A stretch of 49,590 nucleotides of DNA from an uncultured bacterium (GCA_902802945.1 CADCOC010000044.1:1-49590), one strand, 5' to 3'; shown: positions 15,948 to 24,239, counted from the first letter of the stretch. The notes: a model not told the origin generated them from the letters alone. Numbers and translations: made by a program.

Positions 15948-16602
15948 GACGAAGCCCCCTTCTGATGATGTCCACGGCAAACACGTCATCTGCGGCGTGG
16001 GCGGCATTCTTTACCGAAGTGCGCCATTGGCTACGCGCGTCGGCGTCGCGTGACGCATAGCGCGGATGATACACGTCCCAAGCGACCGTGTCCGCTCCAA
16101 GGTATGAAAGGTTGTCGAACGCGCGTTCCGTCCGCAAAGCCACCTGCATTCCAAGTTGCCCGAGATGCAGGGCCTCGTCAAGCCGGCGCAGTGACAGCGC
16201 GTTGTTCACGAACGAATCAGCGTAATTGAAATAGGAATCGTCCGCACGGTAACCTTTCACCACGTCGGCTTCCGCAATCGGCGGCATAAAGTTTTCAACA
16301 AGGTAGTCCCGCACCTCGATTGCGATATCGGTGTCAAGGTCGAACGTACGGTTGGCAAGAAGTACGGCCATCCAGTTCAGAATCGTGTACTTCGGCGATG
16401 AAAGATCAAGTACCGACAAACCTTCCATCGAAAGGTTGTATGCGTTGGCGAATCCTGGCGGCTCCTTGCCCTTGCAGGCCCACTCGCGCGCCATCTCGAT
16501 GTCTTCGGTGCAATAAAAACCTCTACCATAGTCATTGTGAGGCTTTCCTCTGCTCAACAATGGCCGTGGAATCTCAAACGTCGATCCATGGTAGATTTTC
16601 AT
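15925..16602 (-). CDS. DUF3990 protein, putative ADP-ribosyltransferase-like toxin
   Basis: A 225-residue protein with the DUF3990 signature at its N-terminus: MKIYHGSTFEIPRPLLSRGK (the YHGS motif), then HNDYGRGFYCTEDIEMAREW. DUF3990 belongs to the ADP-ribosyltransferase-fold clan. The H-Y-[E/Q] type catalytic set would be His of YHGS, Tyr of FYCTE and a later acidic residue; I can see the first two but not prove the third (DSFVNNALSLRRLDEALHLG lies in the expected C-terminal part). It likely modifies a cytosolic target and is neutralised by the overlapping XRE protein. Shine-Dalgarno AAGGAA precedes the ATG at 16602. Situated next to a restriction-modification operon. Confidence 0.78.
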   Translation of the reverse strand: MKIYHGSTFEIPRPLLSRGKPHNDYGRGFYCTEDIEMAREWACKGKEPPGFANAYNLSMEGLSVLDLSSPKYTILNWMAVLLANRTFDLDTDIAIEVRDYLVENFMPPIAEADVVKGYRADDSYFNYADSFVNNALSLRRLDEALHLGQLGMQVALRTERAFDNLSYLGADTVAWDVYHPRYASRDADARSQWRTSVKNAAHAADDVFAVDIIRRGLRHGDQILQ

Positions 16603-16625
16603 TCTGGTTTTTCCTTGCGCGAGAC

Positions 16626-16654
16626 ATTATATCAATATATTGATATAGCCGCAA
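16626..16654 (-). promoter_or_regulatory. Toxin-antitoxin promoter with a 20-bp operator palindrome over the -10
   Basis: On the minus strand TTGCGG (16649-16654), a 17-nt spacer, TATAAT (16626-16631). Positions 16628-16647 form a perfect palindrome, TATATCAATATATTGATATA, which fills the spacer and most of the -10 box. A dimeric repressor bound there would block RNA polymerase directly, as expected for autoregulation by the XRE protein. Confidence 0.75.
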
Positions 16655-16706
16655 GCCAAAAATAATTCGACCACACGTCGAACACGGTACCGTTCGTCAC
16701 GGCAAC

Positions 16707-16720
16707 AATGCCCGGGCATT
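16707..16720. repeat. 14-bp palindrome after the DUF7309-like gene
   Basis: AATGCCCGGGCATT, 9 nt after the stop of the gene ending at 16729 (minus strand) and followed by TGTT. It could be a weak terminator (stem AATGC with a CCGG loop) separating the restriction operon from the toxin-antitoxin unit. Confidence 0.4.
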
Positions 16721-16728
16721 CCTACCCT

Positions 16729-17760
16729 TCAAGGACGCTGGAGGAACTTGAAAACCTGATGCGAGAGTTCGCAGCGGTCGTCGGACAGAAACTCGACGCC
16801 CTTCAGCTCGGTCTCGACGATCCTCTTCAGAATTCCGTTCATCGCCATTCCGAACACAGCAAGGCGTCCTGGCACGCATCCGAGTTTCAGGAGCGTGTCG
16901 AGCACGAATTTCAGGACGGGCGACCAGTCGAACCCGCCTTCGTCCGGCGACTCGAAGATGTCCATCCCCAGCGGCGCGCCGCGGTCCCTGTCCACGATCA
17001 GTACGAAGCGCGACATCTTGCCCCGTCCCTGTGGCGTGCGTCCCATGGGAACGACAAACGAGGCGACTTCAATGCCAAGCTTCTTCTTGATCGGCAGCGC
17101 AGCGACCCTCCGCATCTGTCTGCCGTCAAGGTTGAAGGCGATCGGCATGAGCCAGGAGAACTCGTTTTCGCCTCGAACCCACGACCCGTCGGGGAGTTCC
17201 GTCCAGGTCGTGAGCAGTTGCATCGGAGCGTCCTTGAGCGCGATGGCGTCGGGTCCGTGCGCATCGAGGAACGCCAGCAGCGCGCGGATCGACGCGAGGG
17301 CGTCCTCAAGCTCCGCCGCTCCCATGCGGTCACGTGCAAGCCCCGCGAAATACGACATGAAGGACGGCATTCTCCTGCGGTCGAACCTGACGCCGCTTTC
17401 GAGCACCTGCTCCACTTCCCCTTCGAGGAGGAAGTCCGCCGAGTCGAACGCCAACATCAGCTGATTGGTCGAGAAGAAACCGTCCGTTGCATCTTCGTGG
17501 TCTTTTCCGTCGACCGCCTTCATCCGGTGGAAGTCGGCGTATGTCATGTAGACGGAGATGCCGCAGGTGCCGCCGCCTCGGCCCATTACCGAGACAAAGC
17601 GCTCACGTCCGTCAGCGAACCTGACGGCCAGCACCTGACTGTCGTGCAGGCACTTCCACGGCGCGCGGTCCGCAACCTCGCGCGCGAGCCCGTACGCCTC
17701 GCGCAGTTGTTCGCGTGTCGGCCTCGTCAGATCAGGCTTCCTGGTTTTTACGTCTTTCAT
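16729..17760 (-). CDS. Uncharacterised protein, DUF7309-like, last gene of the restriction operon
   Basis: A 343-residue protein with no signal peptide or membrane segment. The N-terminal half, with APWKCLHDSQVLAVRF, RFVSVMGRGGGTCGISVYMT and the later QLMLAFDSADFLL, resembles the DUF7309/DUF6930 type of protein, which has no known activity. The C-terminal half (MSRFVLIVDRDRGAPLGMDI, GVEFLSDDRCELSHQVFKFL) is unassigned. Its start overlaps the end of the upstream 137-aa gene by 29 nt, so it is probably translated from the same mRNA as the NotI-like endonuclease. An accessory role in the restriction system, or an independent defence function, is possible but not shown by the sequence. Confidence 0.6.
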   Translation of the reverse strand: MKDVKTRKPDLTRPTREQLREAYGLAREVADRAPWKCLHDSQVLAVRFADGRERFVSVMGRGGGTCGISVYMTYADFHRMKAVDGKDHEDATDGFFSTNQLMLAFDSADFLLEGEVEQVLESGVRFDRRRMPSFMSYFAGLARDRMGAAELEDALASIRALLAFLDAHGPDAIALKDAPMQLLTTWTELPDGSWVRGENEFSWLMPIAFNLDGRQMRRVAALPIKKKLGIEVASFVVPMGRTPQGRGKMSRFVLIVDRDRGAPLGMDIFESPDEGGFDWSPVLKFVLDTLLKLGCVPGRLAVFGMAMNGILKRIVETELKGVEFLSDDRCELSHQVFKFLQRP

Positions 17761-18145
17761 TTGTCATTTTTGCCACGGCCGCAGCCGGTCGATATGATAA
17801 TTCCGCCATTTCCTCTAGTTGTGCTATCGGGGCGGGCATGATCTGCCAAGTGAATCTGCATCCATCATTTGAAATATATTTCACCCGCCCGTTCATTGCC
17901 AGCTCCGCACGTAAATCTCTTTGCAAGAAGGCATCTAGCACATCATCTGTGGCAAACTCCCCTCTGTGCCAGTGTGCGAGAACGGACACGCGATCCAACA
18001 CCTCACTGATTGCATCTTCCTCTGTCGGATAGAAATCGACAACCGTCTCGTCGGCAAAGTCGGACAACGCGCCCTCAAAGTTGTCGATGAGCAGATATGT
18101 ACCTTTCGGCACGCCACGGCGACTCAATGATTTCCTATGCGCCAT
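17732..18145 (-). CDS. Uncharacterised 137-residue protein of the restriction operon
   Basis: Start chosen at the ATG at 18145 because AGGAGAAG lies 6 nt upstream; the longer open frame back to 18370 is Arg-rich and looks like a shadow of the endonuclease gene. The protein begins MAHRKSLSRRGVPKGTYLLI and is acidic and helical in the middle (TEEDAISEVLDRVSVLAHWH). It shows no domain that I recognise. It overlaps the endonuclease stop by 11 nt and the next gene by 29 nt. The compact overlaps mean that its product is made together with the endonuclease. Confidence 0.6.
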   Translation of the reverse strand: MAHRKSLSRRGVPKGTYLLIDNFEGALSDFADETVVDFYPTEEDAISEVLDRVSVLAHWHRGEFATDDVLDAFLQRDLRAELAMNGRVKYISNDGCRFTWQIMPAPIAQLEEMAELSYRPAAAVAKMTNERRKNQEA

Positions 18146-19052
18146 AGAGACTTCTCCTGATGGCGTCGCCGTACACATTACCTTCTGGAAGACTGACGGC
18201 GGAAAATGCCTCTTGTATCTTGTACACGGTCGTACAATGCTCTTCAACCACATCAAGCGACGCGATCTCACCTTGTTCCACCGCATCAAGATTCTCGGCA
18301 TAATCGTATGCAATGAAATGAATCGCCGCCGGCTGCGTCGGAAACGCCGGAATCTTCTCCTTTCCTCCAAGTCTTGCTATCACTCGAGAATATATTGGCA
18401 TTGGGCATACGAAATACAGTCCAGTCTTGCAAAGTTCTTCGCGTTGCAAGACCTGCCCTTTGTAGATTATCTGGGGTATTATCCTTTTTGAAACGTTCTC
18501 CCAGTTCAATCCTACCGTATCGGGAACGATTGAACGGCCATTCGCCAAGGCCTTTTGAGCATCGCTGTATTTGCCGGTAGTGTCGATTGTTTGCACTTCA
18601 ACGGCAGTAAAATCAACGAGACTGCCGTCTCCGTCTAACCTGGCAAGGACCCAATCGACAAAATAGGAGCCAACCCCGTCTCGTTTGGGAAGTCGCAACT
18701 CGCCGCCCCATCCATGTCCAAACACGGCAATAGCACCTCCCAATGCCTTGGCCTTTTCCACTGCCGTTCGTCCTGCGAACAAAGGCAGCTCCTCGTGAAA
18801 AGCCCTACGTGCGACTATGCGCAGCATCTTGTAGTCTTCCGCATACATTCTGTTGGGGCAACAGATCACGGAAGGCGAACCCGGCTTTTTCTGCCGTATT
18901 GAGCAAACACCGGATATCGTCCTTGTTCGCCCAAGGAGTTTCGTGCAGGCCGATCCAAGAAACGGACAGCGCTTGTCTGCCGCCATCTTACGCGCCGCCA
19001 ATGACTCGTCCGCGGCACGATAACCGAAGAATTCTGAAATTGTTCCGGCCAT
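18135..19052 (-). CDS. NotI-like type II restriction endonuclease
   Basis: A 305-residue protein of the NotI family. The N-terminus ISEFFGYRAADES is followed by a Cys cluster (Cys29, Cys36, Cys50 and Cys64/65 in CPFLGSACTK, GVCS and CCPNR) like the metal-binding site of NotI. The PD-(D/E)XK centre is Asp133 in FVDWVLARLDG and Glu152-Val-Gln154 in FTAVEVQTIDTTG; the unusual Gln in place of Lys is also found in NotI. It cuts unmethylated host-foreign DNA at a site that cannot be read from the sequence. ATG overlaps the methyltransferase stop by 1 nt (TAATG) behind GAGGAGG, so translation is coupled. The upstream frame to 19265 is a shadow of the methyltransferase. Confidence 0.85.
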   Translation of the reverse strand: MAGTISEFFGYRAADESLAARKMAADKRCPFLGSACTKLLGRTRTISGVCSIRQKKPGSPSVICCPNRMYAEDYKMLRIVARRAFHEELPLFAGRTAVEKAKALGGAIAVFGHGWGGELRLPKRDGVGSYFVDWVLARLDGDGSLVDFTAVEVQTIDTTGKYSDAQKALANGRSIVPDTVGLNWENVSKRIIPQIIYKGQVLQREELCKTGLYFVCPMPIYSRVIARLGGKEKIPAFPTQPAAIHFIAYDYAENLDAVEQGEIASLDVVEEHCTTVYKIQEAFSAVSLPEGNVYGDAIRRSLYGA

Positions 19053-20800
19053 TATTTTTCCTCCTCGTCTAAAACCGCTTTGATTGCCACGCCCACCGCT
19101 TTTGCCAACATTGGAGGCACAGCGTTTCCGACTTGCGCGAACTGTTCCTGCTGCGATCCGTAGAAGATGTAATGGTCGGGGAACGACTGGCATCTTGCCG
19201 CCTCTCGCACCGTAAGCGAACGATCTTGAGCGTAATGGAAATAGGCTCCCCAATGCGGATCGCACTTTGTGAGAATTGTAGAGGCGAGTCCATCTGGCGT
19301 CAAACGCCCATAGCGTTTCGTGTGGTCGGACTTCCTCGCCAACTTCATGCCTCTTGGCAGAAGGTCATATGGTATGTCCGTCCAGTTTCCGCCGGGTTTG
19401 ATGTGTTTGAGGCGTTGCAGGTTAATTGGCGACAGTTTCGGCGCTTCATGGTTGTATATTCCCGGACTTCCTCGCCGTACGGAGCGCTGAAATGGACATG
19501 ACGGCTTGAACAGATACTGCTTGCAATCCTCTCCCCTCTCTCCGGCCTTCAATGGGGGAAGGTCGCCGATTGCCTCCTCGACGGAGACAAAGTTTCCTGG
19601 GATATCCGCTGCAGGGGTCTTAATAAGAGAATGTCCGTCGAAGGTGGCAGTGAAATTCGGCCTTATTGGCGCGTGGCATACGGGTTCGGGAAACGCATAC
19701 CTCGGCAGTTCCTTCCCACGTAGTCCAAGGATTATTGTTCGCCACCGCATCTGCGGAACACCATAATAGGCGGCACCGAGAATCCGAACATCTGCCCCAT
19801 ATCCCAATTCGCCAAGCGCCTTTAGTATTGCATGAAGGGTGTCGCCATCTTCAAAAGACACCAATCCAGGCACATTTTCAATAAGAACAGCCCTTGGCTG
19901 GAATGCATCCACAAAACGGAGATACTCCTTGAACAAATGGTTCCGCTGGTCAAGAATGCTACGGACGGGGGCGTTGATTGAGAACCCCTGGCAAGGGGGA
20001 CCGCCTGCAATCAATGCAAGTTGTCCCTTTTTCATGCCAAGATCCCGGCGTAACTTCTCGGCATCAAGCGTACGAATATCTGCCGTCGCCACAACTGTCC
20101 CCAAATGATTGCGCCGATATGTTTCGGCATATTGCGGAACGATCTCTGACGCGAACACACCGTGAAATCCCGCCTCTTCCAACCCTTCTGACAAACCTCC
20201 CGCACCCGCAAAGAGGTCGATCAAAGAATATTTCACTCCATCGCCAATACTTTTCACGGAACTAGATGTGCGACCATCACCAACACCAAGCGCCTCGAAG
20301 AAATCCATCTGCACGGGGTTGAACGCACGCGCCGCGCGGCACTTGCCGAAGAATGGCCGTATGCGCTCGAAGATGTTGGGCACGGACTTGCCGCCGCACT
20401 GCGGCAGGGGGCGCGTGAAGAAGTCCGCGTCAATCTTGCCAGTCCAGCGCGTGGAGCAGACGAACACATCCGCACCTGGCATCCCATAGAGCGACGCCTC
20501 GGCGACCGCTCGGCCCAGCTCGAAAAGCGCGTACTTCTCACCGTGCGGCTTCGGCGAGACCTTATAGCCGTTGGCGGCAAGCCATTGGCCGTCCACTTCG
20601 CGGACGTACTTCGCGCGGTAGGCGTGTGCTGGCATGTCAAGGGCATACACGACAAGGTGCGTAACGGGCGCATAGCTATCGCCTTTGCCGTCCTTCGGCA
20701 ATGGTAGATTGTAAAGGTGCTTCTCCCTGATCCAGCCGTAGTTCTCGACCCTACAGGTGCAGGCGATCACGGTTTGCGTTTTTTCATCTTTTTTCGTCAT
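19052..20800 (-). CDS. DNA (cytosine-5) methyltransferase with N-terminal extension
   Basis: A 582-residue protein. Residues about 192-580 are a complete C5 methyltransferase: motif I LIDLFAGAGGLSEG (193-206), motif IV GGPPCQGFS with catalytic Cys270, motif VI ENVPG, motif VIII MRWRTI and motif X QVGNAVPP near the C-terminus. Residues 1-185 are an extra domain (VENYGWIREKHLYNLPLP, PHGEKYALFELGR) that I cannot name; it may take part in target recognition or bind modified DNA. It protects host DNA from the NotI-like enzyme encoded directly downstream. The TGGTATAAT box ends 7 nt before the ATG and there is no Shine-Dalgarno, so it is probably read from a leaderless mRNA. Confidence 0.93.
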   Translation of the reverse strand: MTKKDEKTQTVIACTCRVENYGWIREKHLYNLPLPKDGKGDSYAPVTHLVVYALDMPAHAYRAKYVREVDGQWLAANGYKVSPKPHGEKYALFELGRAVAEASLYGMPGADVFVCSTRWTGKIDADFFTRPLPQCGGKSVPNIFERIRPFFGKCRAARAFNPVQMDFFEALGVGDGRTSSSVKSIGDGVKYSLIDLFAGAGGLSEGLEEAGFHGVFASEIVPQYAETYRRNHLGTVVATADIRTLDAEKLRRDLGMKKGQLALIAGGPPCQGFSINAPVRSILDQRNHLFKEYLRFVDAFQPRAVLIENVPGLVSFEDGDTLHAILKALGELGYGADVRILGAAYYGVPQMRWRTIILGLRGKELPRYAFPEPVCHAPIRPNFTATFDGHSLIKTPAADIPGNFVSVEEAIGDLPPLKAGERGEDCKQYLFKPSCPFQRSVRRGSPGIYNHEAPKLSPINLQRLKHIKPGGNWTDIPYDLLPRGMKLARKSDHTKRYGRLTPDGLASTILTKCDPHWGAYFHYAQDRSLTVREAARCQSFPDHYIFYGSQQEQFAQVGNAVPPMLAKAVGVAIKAVLDEEEK

Positions 20801-20807
20801 CGCGTGT

Positions 20808-20816
20808 ATTATACCA
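20808..20816 (-). promoter_or_regulatory. Extended -10 promoter of the restriction-modification operon
   Basis: TGGTATAAT on the minus strand, with the hexamer at 20808-20813 and only 7 nt (20801-20807) to the ATG. No good -35 hexamer 17-18 nt upstream. The transcript would start at or beside the start codon. Confidence 0.65.
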
Positions 20817-20847
20817 CAAAACGAATACGCCGTGAGGAACTGGCTTA

Positions 20848-20868
20848 AAGTTTGAAGTTTGAAATTTC
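20848..20868. repeat. Short heptamer repeat downstream of the CE15 gene
   Basis: Three 7-nt units: AAGTTTG twice and AAATTTC. It is in the gap between the CE15-like gene and the methyltransferase promoter, and is the third heptamer array of the window. Confidence 0.55.
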
Positions 20869-20888
20869 ACATCCACACTGCGTGGCTA

Positions 20889-22211
20889 TCAGTCCTTGAG
20901 CGAGTCGCAGAAGTCCATCAGCCACATCCAGTCGTGCGCGGAGTAGCCGTGCCCCTCCGTGCGGCGCACGAAGGCGAGGTCTTCGCCCATGCAGTCGGTA
21001 GAGTAGTCGGCCGGATACGGCACGTCGGGAAGTCCCTTCTTGCCAAGGAACGTCCACGCCGGCGATGCCGCCTTGCACGCAAGATACTCGCCTTCCGGGT
21101 CGAACCACTGCACGTCGAACCCCTGCACGAAGAGTTTGCGCGGTGCGATCGAGGCAAGGAGGAGATGCTGGTCGAACGTGAGCAGCTTCGCCGGGTCCTT
21201 CTCGTACTTCTTGTACGCAGGACAGTACCAGTGGCGGAAGCTGCGCATCTCGGTGGCCACGTTCTCGCCCCAGTCGCGCTTGGCGAGCGGACACCCCCCG
21301 CCGCCCGTCTGGTTGGGCACGCACGCCGCGAAGCGCTCGTCGCGCGCGGCGGCGAGAAGAGCCGTCTTGCCGAGACGGGAGTAGCCGGCGGCGATCGCCT
21401 TCTTCGCGTCAAGCTCGGGAATCTTGTAGGCGAGGTCGAGTCCGCGCGAAAGCGCCCACGCCCACGCGCCGATGGAGGTGGTGTTGTCATCGCGCGCCGG
21501 ATCGCGCTTCGGCCAGAGGTCGAACACGCCCGACCATGGCGAAGGCTTTCCACCGGGCACCGAGCCATCGGCGTTTGGGCTCACGTCGGGCGAAACCTGC
21601 GCGTAGCACGCCGTGACGAGCGCGTAACCGCGCGCGAGGATCATGTGCGCGGGGAACACGAACTCCACGCTGTTCATGTTCTCGTATCGGCCGCGCAGCT
21701 CCTCCACGCACTTGTGCGCGGGACGGAGCGCGATCCACATGTCCGGCGTGACAACCTGCTTGTCGCGGATAAGCTCGTAGTTGCCGCCGTAGTTGAGGAA
21801 GATGATGGGCAGGGCGGGCTTCTTCGCCCAGCGCGGCAGCAGCACCAGCCAGTCGATAGCGGGGCCGCTCTTGTCCGCCTTGAACCACATACGGTACTGG
21901 CGGCGGATCCCGAAGCCGGCGAGCGTCACGCCCTCCTCAACCTTCTCGACCACAACCGCTTCCGGCGCGGGCGGTTCCTGTCCGAACATCTCCCGCGCGA
22001 AGATGCCGAGTATCTCGCGCCGACGGCGCGCCCAGTCCGCAGGCGACGCCACCTTCGTGCCGTCCACGAACGTGAGCGGATCCTCAAGCGTGTACGGCGC
22101 GATCTTTGATTTGTCGTAGTTGGGCTTCCAATAGTCGGGACGCGCCGCCAGCGCGCTCGCCGCGGCGAACACCCCAATCAGACACCCTCCAAGTAGAACT
22201 CTTTTTTTCAT
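20889..22211 (-). CDS. Secreted CE15-like glucuronoyl esterase
   Basis: A 440-residue alpha/beta hydrolase with a signal peptide (MKKRVLLGGCLIGVFAAASA, cleavage after about residue 22). The nucleophile motif is GYSRLGKTALLAAARDERF with Ser278, which is the CE15 SR-x-GK pattern (usually GCSRxGK). The catalytic His is probably H421 in EGHGYSAHDW. The block NQTGGGGCPLAKRDWGENV is also CE15-like. Such enzymes split ester bonds between glucuronic acid of xylan and lignin alcohols, or related methyl esters. The stop of the upstream GH28-GH16 gene is 2 nt from the ATG (TAAAGATG), with AAAGGAG as ribosome site, so it is the last gene of the polysaccharide operon. Esterase activity is well supported; the natural substrate is inferred. 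Confidence 0.85.
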   Translation of the reverse strand: MKKRVLLGGCLIGVFAAASALAARPDYWKPNYDKSKIAPYTLEDPLTFVDGTKVASPADWARRRREILGIFAREMFGQEPPAPEAVVVEKVEEGVTLAGFGIRRQYRMWFKADKSGPAIDWLVLLPRWAKKPALPIIFLNYGGNYELIRDKQVVTPDMWIALRPAHKCVEELRGRYENMNSVEFVFPAHMILARGYALVTACYAQVSPDVSPNADGSVPGGKPSPWSGVFDLWPKRDPARDDNTTSIGAWAWALSRGLDLAYKIPELDAKKAIAAGYSRLGKTALLAAARDERFAACVPNQTGGGGCPLAKRDWGENVATEMRSFRHWYCPAYKKYEKDPAKLLTFDQHLLLASIAPRKLFVQGFDVQWFDPEGEYLACKAASPAWTFLGKKGLPDVPYPADYSTDCMGEDLAFVRRTEGHGYSAHDWMWLMDFCDSLKD

Positions 22212-22213
22212 CT

Positions 22214-24190
22214 TTATTTTCTCCTTTCCTGACCAGAAACTCCGTATGCGCGCACGTAGTCAACTTCCATGAACGTGCCGTCGATGGCGTCGCCCACAGG
22301 CCCCGCCCACTTTAAAATCGCCTCAGAAAGGAGAAGCGCGCACTCCGAATGGCACACTTCGTTCTTGACGCGCCGGATTTCCTTTCCGTCAAAATAGAAC
22401 ACAAGCTCGTCCGCCGTCCACAGAAAACCATAGACATGGAACTCCTTGGACAAATCGACCGAACGTCCAAGATTGAATGCCTTCGCGTTGACCTTGTGGC
22501 TCTTTTTGCCGTCCTTGAAGAAGACTTTCTTGTAGTCGTGAATGTTGGTGTTGATCTCAGACGGATAATGTCCTTCATTGACGTCGATCTCGAATCCCTC
22601 GTCCACCCCATGCGGAAGCGTCACGAACCAGAAGGAATTGTTCGTGCCCGTGGCGGCGGCATAGCGATACCGGCATTCGAAATACCCGTACTTGAAACGG
22701 GCCTTCGTCCAGACCGACGCCGACGTCCACTCCTTGCCGCCGCGCTTTTCCTTCCTGTTGCAAAGTCGCAGCATGCCGTTTGTGACGACGGCGTTCTCCC
22801 GCCATCTGCTGCAGAGTATGTGGGGTAGAGATGCGTTCTCTGAAACCCACTTTTCATCGAGTTTTGAATCTGCGTAGTCGAACTCATCAGACCACAGCAG
22901 TTTCCACCCTCTTTCCGCACACACGGACGGAAGATTGTTCGTTGCCGCGGCACCGCCAGCGGACGGCGGCACATAGCCTTCCAGCTTCATGAACGACGGG
23001 TCGAGCTTGACGTTCTCCCTCCCCTTCACGTTGCAGTTCCGGAACACGACATCCACCGCGCGCGTCTCCTGCTTGCCGACGCCCTTCGGCAGGTTGTACC
23101 ACTGCGTCCACGGACGCATCCGCATCGTGTCGCGACACCATCCCCTGACGTTCTCCACGAGGATGTGTTCGTAGAGCTGTTTCGTGTCGGGACGCGACTT
23201 GAGGTTGAGAAGCGCCCCGCATCCCTTCACCTCGCTGTTCCGCAGAATCAGGTTACGGCAGTGGAACGCATCGGAACCGCAGGTGAACGCATGGTGGCAG
23301 ACAGGCCCGAACACGCAGTCCTCCACGAGAATATTGAAGTTGGCGCCGTTGTCCGGCAGCGTCTCGCACTTGTAGCCCCAGCCGCCCTTCATCACCACCG
23401 CGTCGTCGTTCACGTCCATGTACGAGCCCCACACGTGGGCGTCCTTCACGGCGTCGAGGTCGATTGCGTCCGAACTGGGTGCGGCCGGCGGGGTCTTGTG
23501 CCCCGGCGCCGTGATGCGCACGTGGTCCACCTTCACACGCTCGCACTTGTAGAACTGCACCGTCCAGAAATGGGAGTCCTTGATGGTCACGCCGGATATC
23601 CTGACGTCGCGGGAATTGGACACATAGATGTTCCGCGGACGGGGGATGTCCCAGTCCTTGAACCCCTTGACTGTCTTGCGCTTTTTCCAGAAATCGATCC
23701 ATGACTTCTTCCCGTTGCCGTCGATCGTGCCCTCGCCATAGATGGTGAAGCCGTTGCAGGTGTCGGCGTTGATTAGCGCAAGCGTATAGACGAAGGAATG
23801 CCCGACGAAGTGCGTCATGCCGCAGGGTACCACAGAGCCGTCTTCTGGTCCGCGCAACACGGCACCCTTCTCAAGCTTGAGATGTACGCCCGGCTTGAAG
23901 AAGAGCGCGGACGTGTTCCACACACCCGGCCCGAGAACGAGCACGCCGCCGCCCTGTGACGCGATCCAATCGATTGTCATTTGAAGCGGCTTGGTTTGAA
24001 GCTCGGGGGCGTTGACCTTCGCCCCCAGCATCTGCGAGGCGAAATACTGCCGTCCGAGCTTCGCTTCATCGACCGGTGACTTGTCCGCAAACCACGCATC
24101 CATCGCAGACCCGTCCGGCCAAACCCCGGTCGCGCCCGCCGCAGCGAACAGGCCGAGCAAACACACGCCTGCCAGTATCTTGTTTTTCAT
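22214..24190 (-). CDS. GH28-GH16 fusion, secreted two-domain glycosidase
   Basis: A 658-residue protein with a signal peptide (MKNKILAGVCLLGLFAAAGA). Residues about 60-400 are a right-handed beta-helix of the GH28 type, with YGEGTIDGNG, SSDAIDL (Asp241) and DVNDDAVVMKGGWG (Asp262/263), and HHAFTCGSDAF in place of the usual GHG-x-SIGS. After an Ala-rich linker (about 411-424), residues 428-655 are a GH16 beta-jelly roll: LLWSDEFDYADSKLDEKW and the catalytic EIDVNE (Glu534, Asp536, Glu539). GH28 cuts galacturonans and GH16 cuts beta-1,3/1,4-glucans or galactans; joining both in one chain is unusual. Stop-to-start distance to the CE15 gene is 2 nt. A TATAAT box at 24206-24211 could give an internal promoter. 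Confidence 0.88.
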   Translation of the reverse strand: MKNKILAGVCLLGLFAAAGATGVWPDGSAMDAWFADKSPVDEAKLGRQYFASQMLGAKVNAPELQTKPLQMTIDWIASQGGGVLVLGPGVWNTSALFFKPGVHLKLEKGAVLRGPEDGSVVPCGMTHFVGHSFVYTLALINADTCNGFTIYGEGTIDGNGKKSWIDFWKKRKTVKGFKDWDIPRPRNIYVSNSRDVRISGVTIKDSHFWTVQFYKCERVKVDHVRITAPGHKTPPAAPSSDAIDLDAVKDAHVWGSYMDVNDDAVVMKGGWGYKCETLPDNGANFNILVEDCVFGPVCHHAFTCGSDAFHCRNLILRNSEVKGCGALLNLKSRPDTKQLYEHILVENVRGWCRDTMRMRPWTQWYNLPKGVGKQETRAVDVVFRNCNVKGRENVKLDPSFMKLEGYVPPSAGGAAATNNLPSVCAERGWKLLWSDEFDYADSKLDEKWVSENASLPHILCSRWRENAVVTNGMLRLCNRKEKRGGKEWTSASVWTKARFKYGYFECRYRYAAATGTNNSFWFVTLPHGVDEGFEIDVNEGHYPSEINTNIHDYKKVFFKDGKKSHKVNAKAFNLGRSVDLSKEFHVYGFLWTADELVFYFDGKEIRRVKNEVCHSECALLLSEAILKWAGPVGDAIDGTFMEVDYVRAYGVSGQERRK

Positions 24191-24239
24191 TCGCCACTCT
24201 TCCTTATTATACCGATCTATCTGCCACCTGCGGCTACTC

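Noticed and set aside
18146..18370. N-terminal extension of the 137-residue protein
   Set aside because: Arg-rich, antiparallel in frame to the endonuclease C-terminus, and a better start with a Shine-Dalgarno exists at 18145.
19053..19265. N-terminal extension of the NotI-like endonuclease
   Set aside because: It would lie wholly within the methyltransferase gene; the ATG at 19052 has GAGGAGG and gives the family N-terminus.
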